Below, in pieces: positions 28,101-31,023 of a DNA stretch of 31,023 nucleotides. The position numbers and the translations under genes are program-made. The notes under the pieces were generated by a model that did no database searches, was not told the origin of the DNA, and saw nothing but the letters and a program-made list of their open reading frames with translations. Position 1 is the stretch's first letter. Each line of letters opens with the position of its first letter. This DNA comes from a virus. The stretch covers positions 1 to 31,023 of IMG/VR virus record IMGVR_UViG_3300042301_001794; one strand, written 5' to 3'.

Positions 28101-31018
28101 ACCTTCAAGGGCTTACAGGTCAGGAAATCCAAGAAAAGCTGACCGCTGTTTTTGGCGCTGCCGCTGACAGCATGGCACGGGCAGCAATCACTGGACTTGA
28201 TGATTTCCAGCAAGTTGGTGAAGGCTATTTTGAAACTATCGTGCGCGTTGCGTCTGGTGTTGAGCAAGCGCAGCAATTTTTGCGTCAGCTTGGTGTTGAA
28301 GCAATCGCTTACACGGACATCTTGAATAAGCAGGGCGATGTTACCACTGAAATTATCCGTCAGTCTGTGCTGCTGAACGATGCAAGTGCGGGTATCGCTG
28401 GTGGCTTTGCTGAAATTATTGGCAATGCAGATGGCACTGGTCAGGAACTTTTTGACTTAGTTTTGACACTGCGCGGCCTTCAGCAACAAATATCAGCAAC
28501 AGGTCAAAAAGCTGAATACATGACCATTGCGATGATTTCTGCGGCTGGCGGATTGGACGCATTCCAAAGCGGCTTGCAATCATTCTATGATGACATTTTG
28601 ACTGATAGCGAACGCAGCGCAATTGAACTCGCACGTTTGACGGCTCAATTCCAGTCACTTGGTGTGGCAATGCCAGCAAGCAAGGAAGCCTTCAAAACGC
28701 TTATTCAATCCATTGATATTACAACTGCGGCAGGGCAATCGCTGTATGGTTCCTTGATTGCGCTCACCCCAGCATTTGTTGATTTGATTGAAAATACCAC
28801 CGTTGCTGGTGAACAAATTGATTTGAGCAACCAAAGGCGTGAACTTGAAATTCAACTGATGGAAGCAACTGGCAATGCGGCTGGCGCACTTGCCGCTCGT
28901 CGTCAGCTTGAATTGGCTTCGATTGATGAAACTTTGCGTGCGCTACAGCAGCAAATTTATGATGCCCAAGACGCAAAGGCTGCAAGTGAAGCAGCGGCGG
29001 CTGCGGCAAAGGCTGCTGCCGATGAGCAAGCTAAAATTGCAGAAGCCGCAGCAAAGTTAGCCCGTGACCGCGCCCAATTAGAAATCACCTTGATGGAAGC
29101 ACAAGGCAATGCTGCTGGTGCATTGGCTGCAAGGCGCGAACTTGAACTTGCTGGCATGGATGAAAGCCTCCGTGCTTTGCAACGTCAAATTTACACGGCA
29201 CAAGATGCAGCGAAGGCCGCTGAAGAATTAGCAGCAGCACAAGCAAAAGCCGCTGATTTAGCGCGTGAACGCAGAAGCCTTGAAATCCAGCTTATGGAAG
29301 CCCAAGGCAATGTTTCTGGGGCGCTTGCTGCACAACGCGCACTTGAACTTGAAGGCATGGATGCAAGCCTTCGCGCATTGAAACAGCAAATTTGGGCAGC
29401 AGAAGATGCCGCGAAAGCAACGCAAGAATTAGCTGAAGCACAAGAAAGGGCTGCTGATTTGGCGCGCCAACGTCAAAGCCTTGAAATTCAGTTAATGGAA
29501 GCGCAAGGTAATTCTGCTGGCGCATTAGCAGCGCAACGTGCGCTTGAACTGGCGGCAATGGATGAAAGCCTCCGTGGTCTTCAATCACAAATATACGCCG
29601 CACAGGATGCAGCAAAAGCGGCTGAAGAACTTGCACAAGCACAAGAACGTGCTGCCAATTTGTCGCGTCAACGCCAAGACCTTGAAATTCAATTGATGGA
29701 AGCACAGGGTAATTCTGCTGGCGCGCTTGCCGCTCGGCGTGAACTTGAACTTGCCGGAATGAATGAAACGCTTCGCGCTCTGCAAAGTCAAATTTATGCG
29801 GCAGAAGATGCAGCTAAAGCAGCACAGGAGCTTGCCGACGCGCAAGCTGCACAGGCGACATTGGCGCGTCAACGCCAAGACCTTGAAATCCAACTTATGG
29901 AGGCGCTTGGTAATTCAACTGGCGCACTTAATGCAAGGCGCGAACTTGAACTTGCTGGAATGGACGAAACGCTGCGCGCTCTCCAAAGGCAAATTTACAC
30001 GGCAGAAGACGCAGCTAAGGCAACGCAGGAACTTGCTGACGCGCAAGCAAGAGCCGCTGATTTGGCGCGCCAAAGACGTGGCCTTGAAATTCGCCTTCTG
30101 GAATTGCAGGGCAATGCCACCGCTGCATTGTCGGCCACCCGCCAGCTTGAATTAGAAGGCACGGACGAAACGCTCCGCGCTTTGTTAAGGGAAATCCACG
30201 CAGCAGAGGACGCGAAAGCTGCAAGTGAAGCTGCTGCTGAAGCTGCTGCACGAGCCGCTGAAGAACAAGCACGGGCATTGGAGGCCGCAACTGCACTAAA
30301 CAGGCAGCGCCGTGAACTTGAAATTGAGCTTCTGGAAGCACAGGGCTTTGCGGTGCAAGCATTGGCTGCACGTCGGGCCTTGGAACTTGAAGGCATGGAC
30401 GCCAGCCTTCGTGCATTGAAAGAGCAAATCTGGGCCGCCCAAGCTAAGGCAGAGGAAGATGCTAAAGCCGCTAAGGTCTTGGAGGACGCTGCTAATGCTA
30501 TGAAGCAATATCAGGATGCACTGGCGAATGTAACGGAAACCGTAATTGAAGAAATTAACAGGTTGCGTGGCATAAACGCATCATCATCGTCTGTATTGCT
30601 CAAAGCGCAATTCGCCACACTGACGGCGCAAGCGCGAACAGGTAACCTTGATGCACTTGGTAAGCTGCCAGAACTTAGCCGTTCGATTGAAGAAGCAACG
30701 CTTGGCACAGCTACATCTGCGCTTGAAGTTGCCCGTATTCGCGCATGGCTTGCAGCAAGCCTTAGCGAAACATTGGCGGTGCAATCAGCAAGCAATGCGA
30801 CAGTGACCACGACGGGCGCTGGCTTGACGTTTGATGGCAACAACACTGCGTCGGCAAATACTGAACAAACGTCCGGCGAACTATCCAACATGGGCAATAT
30901 GCTGTATAATGCCATGTATCAGGTTGCCAAAAACACGGGCAAATCATACGAATTGATGGACAGATGGGATGGCGACGGTCTGCCTGACATAAGGGAGGAC
31001 GCAAGTGATTATTATTAA
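25157..31018 (+). CDS. Tail tape measure protein with eight long C-terminal repeats
   Basis: The 1,953-residue protein starts at the GTG at 25157, 9 nt behind AGGA (a TTG at 25151 is too near), giving an N-terminus like MADLANLRISVDS. It is mostly coiled coil. Hydrophobic segments lie at about 189-213 (LIGFLAGPWGTVFLGVIMIL) and 735-758 (LGFAAVAAMVGVMAAF). Two imperfect repeats near 450-550 share EEARL.V.L.RQGA. Residues about 1223-1781 hold eight repeats of LEIQLMEAQGN..GALA-type units. The end (ELMDRWDGDGLPDIRED) is typical for this family. It sets tail length and enters the envelope during DNA delivery; at about 0.15 nm per residue the tail may be near 290 nm (estimate). Confidence 0.92.
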   Translation: MADLANLRISVDSRDVKSASNDLNAMKSAAGTAEGALGKFGSTVKMATASQRELNNAIKSTEQAYKAAATYVADLTMQTKRLGMSAIEIKKLEIATAAANAPTLALRNSIREAGAEYLRAAKSGQAFAASGGMVGASAGAQRAGMQQLSYQIGDVTQQFALGTSPMVIFAQQGGQVVQALSMMRGGASGLIGFLAGPWGTVFLGVIMILGTFFNKTKDAESATLNLSDAINFQKMSNAELGKSIDELNAAQQKANRTSFETERQAYNNAAGALTQAEGNRQLAISHLEVAKAAFTAQKATSKAGLEMKAALGSAVYNIESEIKALEGKVVTAKNFLKEASIPIARREAAAATDGAAAATLRYDKAELKLRQTLLAKNLSQAEFTKQYTRELVQLNVTKEREIQLAKEAEKEANKRQRTPKLSEAQKQQIAIKETIDDLRQQVELSKEGVVAEEARLKVELKRQGATEEQITTILDLTKQLKDVEEKRKEAEKRTEYGSRIDDLNKELYLVSTGMDIEEARLRVQLARQGALENEINAIVKLTQEQAALKKAEDDRKKLIEDSKKAFEDFNNIKIDINFDAIFGDMGKAMGGVVNVFDQMLDRQEKYNDLVKLGFKDDAERSAAQQRNARLQINQYANLVSAAKGFFKQGTTGYKAMEAAEKAFRLFELAMAAKSAAVKIGLIAGTTGAVVAGAATETAATAAAEGTKTGVTLAGAAARIPVKIAEGAASMFASLGPLGFAAVAAMVGVMAAFGFGGGGSRTAPKYNTGTGTVMGDTSAQSESLTKSIERLAEIDRLTMRYSAQMAGSLKNIEMNIGGLTSLLVRTGDVTASGANVRTGTSGIGDINKTLGGLISKIPVLGTVFGGLLSAVGSVVNALFGTRTSIVGQGLSAVAQTMADIVSLGFEAENFTNVQRRSRFLGVTVRTRYSTETTEASDEVNRQFTLILKGFYDAISAASNPLGLALNEVQERLNSFVVNIGQIDLQGLTGQEIQEKLTAVFGAAADSMARAAITGLDDFQQVGEGYFETIVRVASGVEQAQQFLRQLGVEAIAYTDILNKQGDVTTEIIRQSVLLNDASAGIAGGFAEIIGNADGTGQELFDLVLTLRGLQQQISATGQKAEYMTIAMISAAGGLDAFQSGLQSFYDDILTDSERSAIELARLTAQFQSLGVAMPASKEAFKTLIQSIDITTAAGQSLYGSLIALTPAFVDLIENTTVAGEQIDLSNQRRELEIQLMEATGNAAGALAARRQLELASIDETLRALQQQIYDAQDAKAASEAAAAAAKAAADEQAKIAEAAAKLARDRAQLEITLMEAQGNAAGALAARRELELAGMDESLRALQRQIYTAQDAAKAAEELAAAQAKAADLARERRSLEIQLMEAQGNVSGALAAQRALELEGMDASLRALKQQIWAAEDAAKATQELAEAQERAADLARQRQSLEIQLMEAQGNSAGALAAQRALELAAMDESLRGLQSQIYAAQDAAKAAEELAQAQERAANLSRQRQDLEIQLMEAQGNSAGALAARRELELAGMNETLRALQSQIYAAEDAAKAAQELADAQAAQATLARQRQDLEIQLMEALGNSTGALNARRELELAGMDETLRALQRQIYTAEDAAKATQELADAQARAADLARQRRGLEIRLLELQGNATAALSATRQLELEGTDETLRALLREIHAAEDAKAASEAAAEAAARAAEEQARALEAATALNRQRRELEIELLEAQGFAVQALAARRALELEGMDASLRALKEQIWAAQAKAEEDAKAAKVLEDAANAMKQYQDALANVTETVIEEINRLRGINASSSSVLLKAQFATLTAQARTGNLDALGKLPELSRSIEEATLGTATSALEVARIRAWLAASLSETLAVQSASNATVTTTGAGLTFDGNNTASANTEQTSGELSNMGNMLYNAMYQVAKNTGKSYELMDRWDGDGLPDIREDASDYY
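28823..30498 (+). repeat. Eight tandem coding repeats in the tape measure gene
   Basis: Units begin at 28823, 29057, 29258, 29459, 29660, 29861, 30062 and 30296. Units 2-6 are exactly 201 bp (67 residues); units 1 and 7 are 234 bp (78 residues) because of an added Ala/Glu-rich linker (KAASEAAA). Each unit holds LEIQLMEAQGN, a GALAARRELEL helix, MDETLRALQ and QIYAAEDA, with changes mostly at third codon positions. Confidence 0.9.
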
Positions 31019-31023
31019 GCCAG
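31005..31023 (+). CDS. Start of the next tail gene, cut by the window edge
   Basis: A GTG at 31005 overlaps the end of the tape measure gene and has a very strong AAGGGAGG site 6 nt upstream (30991-30998). The first residues would be MIIIKP, a start I have seen on small tail proteins behind tape measures. Only six codons are visible, so identity is open. Confidence 0.6.

Noticed and set aside
1-31023. Search by eye for tRNA genes, integrase, attachment sites, insertion sequences and CRISPR arrays
   Set aside because: None was seen. Intergenic gaps are short (at most about 220 bp, around 8844-9063) and are explained by promoters, hairpins or leaders.

Overview
This window is a stretch of a tailed bacteriophage genome (or prophage), almost certainly with a long non-contractile tail. 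It holds one contiguous, densely packed phage gene set and no bacterial housekeeping gene. The host is probably an alphaproteobacterium: the 77-residue GapR/DUF2312-type protein, the ERF-type annealing protein and the style of the head genes all point that way. Any narrower guess, such as a freshwater sphingomonad, is inference only. No integrase and no clear CI-type repressor is visible, so lifestyle cannot be decided from this window.

Layout. (1) 1-1722, rightward: a partial coiled-coil protein, a two-helix membrane protein that may be the holin, a GH19 (chitinase-fold) endolysin, a small membrane protein and a small basic protein, ending in a bidirectional terminator. (2) 1758-6282, leftward early operon: zinc-ribbon protein, unknown protein, ERF annealing protein, YqaJ/lambda-type exonuclease, a possible winged-helix protein, HNH-like protein, NinB, GapR-like protein, SSB and an unknown protein. 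A second promoter then leads into four tiny overlapping genes. (3) 6303-6364: a regulatory switch where leftward and rightward promoters overlap at their -35 boxes. (4) 6376-8566, rightward replication block: Cro-like HTH protein, DUF1064 nuclease-like protein, replication initiator or helicase loader, an overlapping unknown gene and a MazG-like pyrophosphohydrolase. (5) 8607-8843: one lone leftward gene with its own strong promoter and repeated operator-like half-sites. (6) 9064-10426, rightward: small genes, including a free-standing DnaA domain IV and an XRE-like HTH protein. (7) 10473-12091: a ParB-like protein followed by an ABC-ATPase/GNAT fusion, visibly more A/T-rich than the flanking genes. 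(8) 12084-31023, late genes in order: terminase small and large subunits, portal, collagen-like protein, large glycine-rich fibre, fibre-associated protein, MuF/SPP1 gp7-like head protein, scaffold-like protein, major capsid, acidic repeat protein, head-tail connectors, tail terminator, tail tube, two tail assembly chaperone frames, and a 1,953-residue tape measure with eight long repeats. The first codons of the next tail gene lie at the right edge.

How it fits together. The leftward operon supplies recombination and ssDNA handling. The rightward block starts replication and may trim nucleotide pools. The late block packages DNA and builds head and tail. The most interesting non-genic structure is regulatory: two similar promoter modules (2428-2487 and 6303-6364), a family of short hairpins just ahead of Shine-Dalgarno sites with one compensatory base-pair change, and a triple operator at 8889-8949. 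The most interesting genes are the ParB plus ABC-GNAT pair, the free-standing DnaA domain IV, fibre genes set between portal and head protein, and the repeat array of the tape measure. All calls come from reading the sequence; no database search was run.
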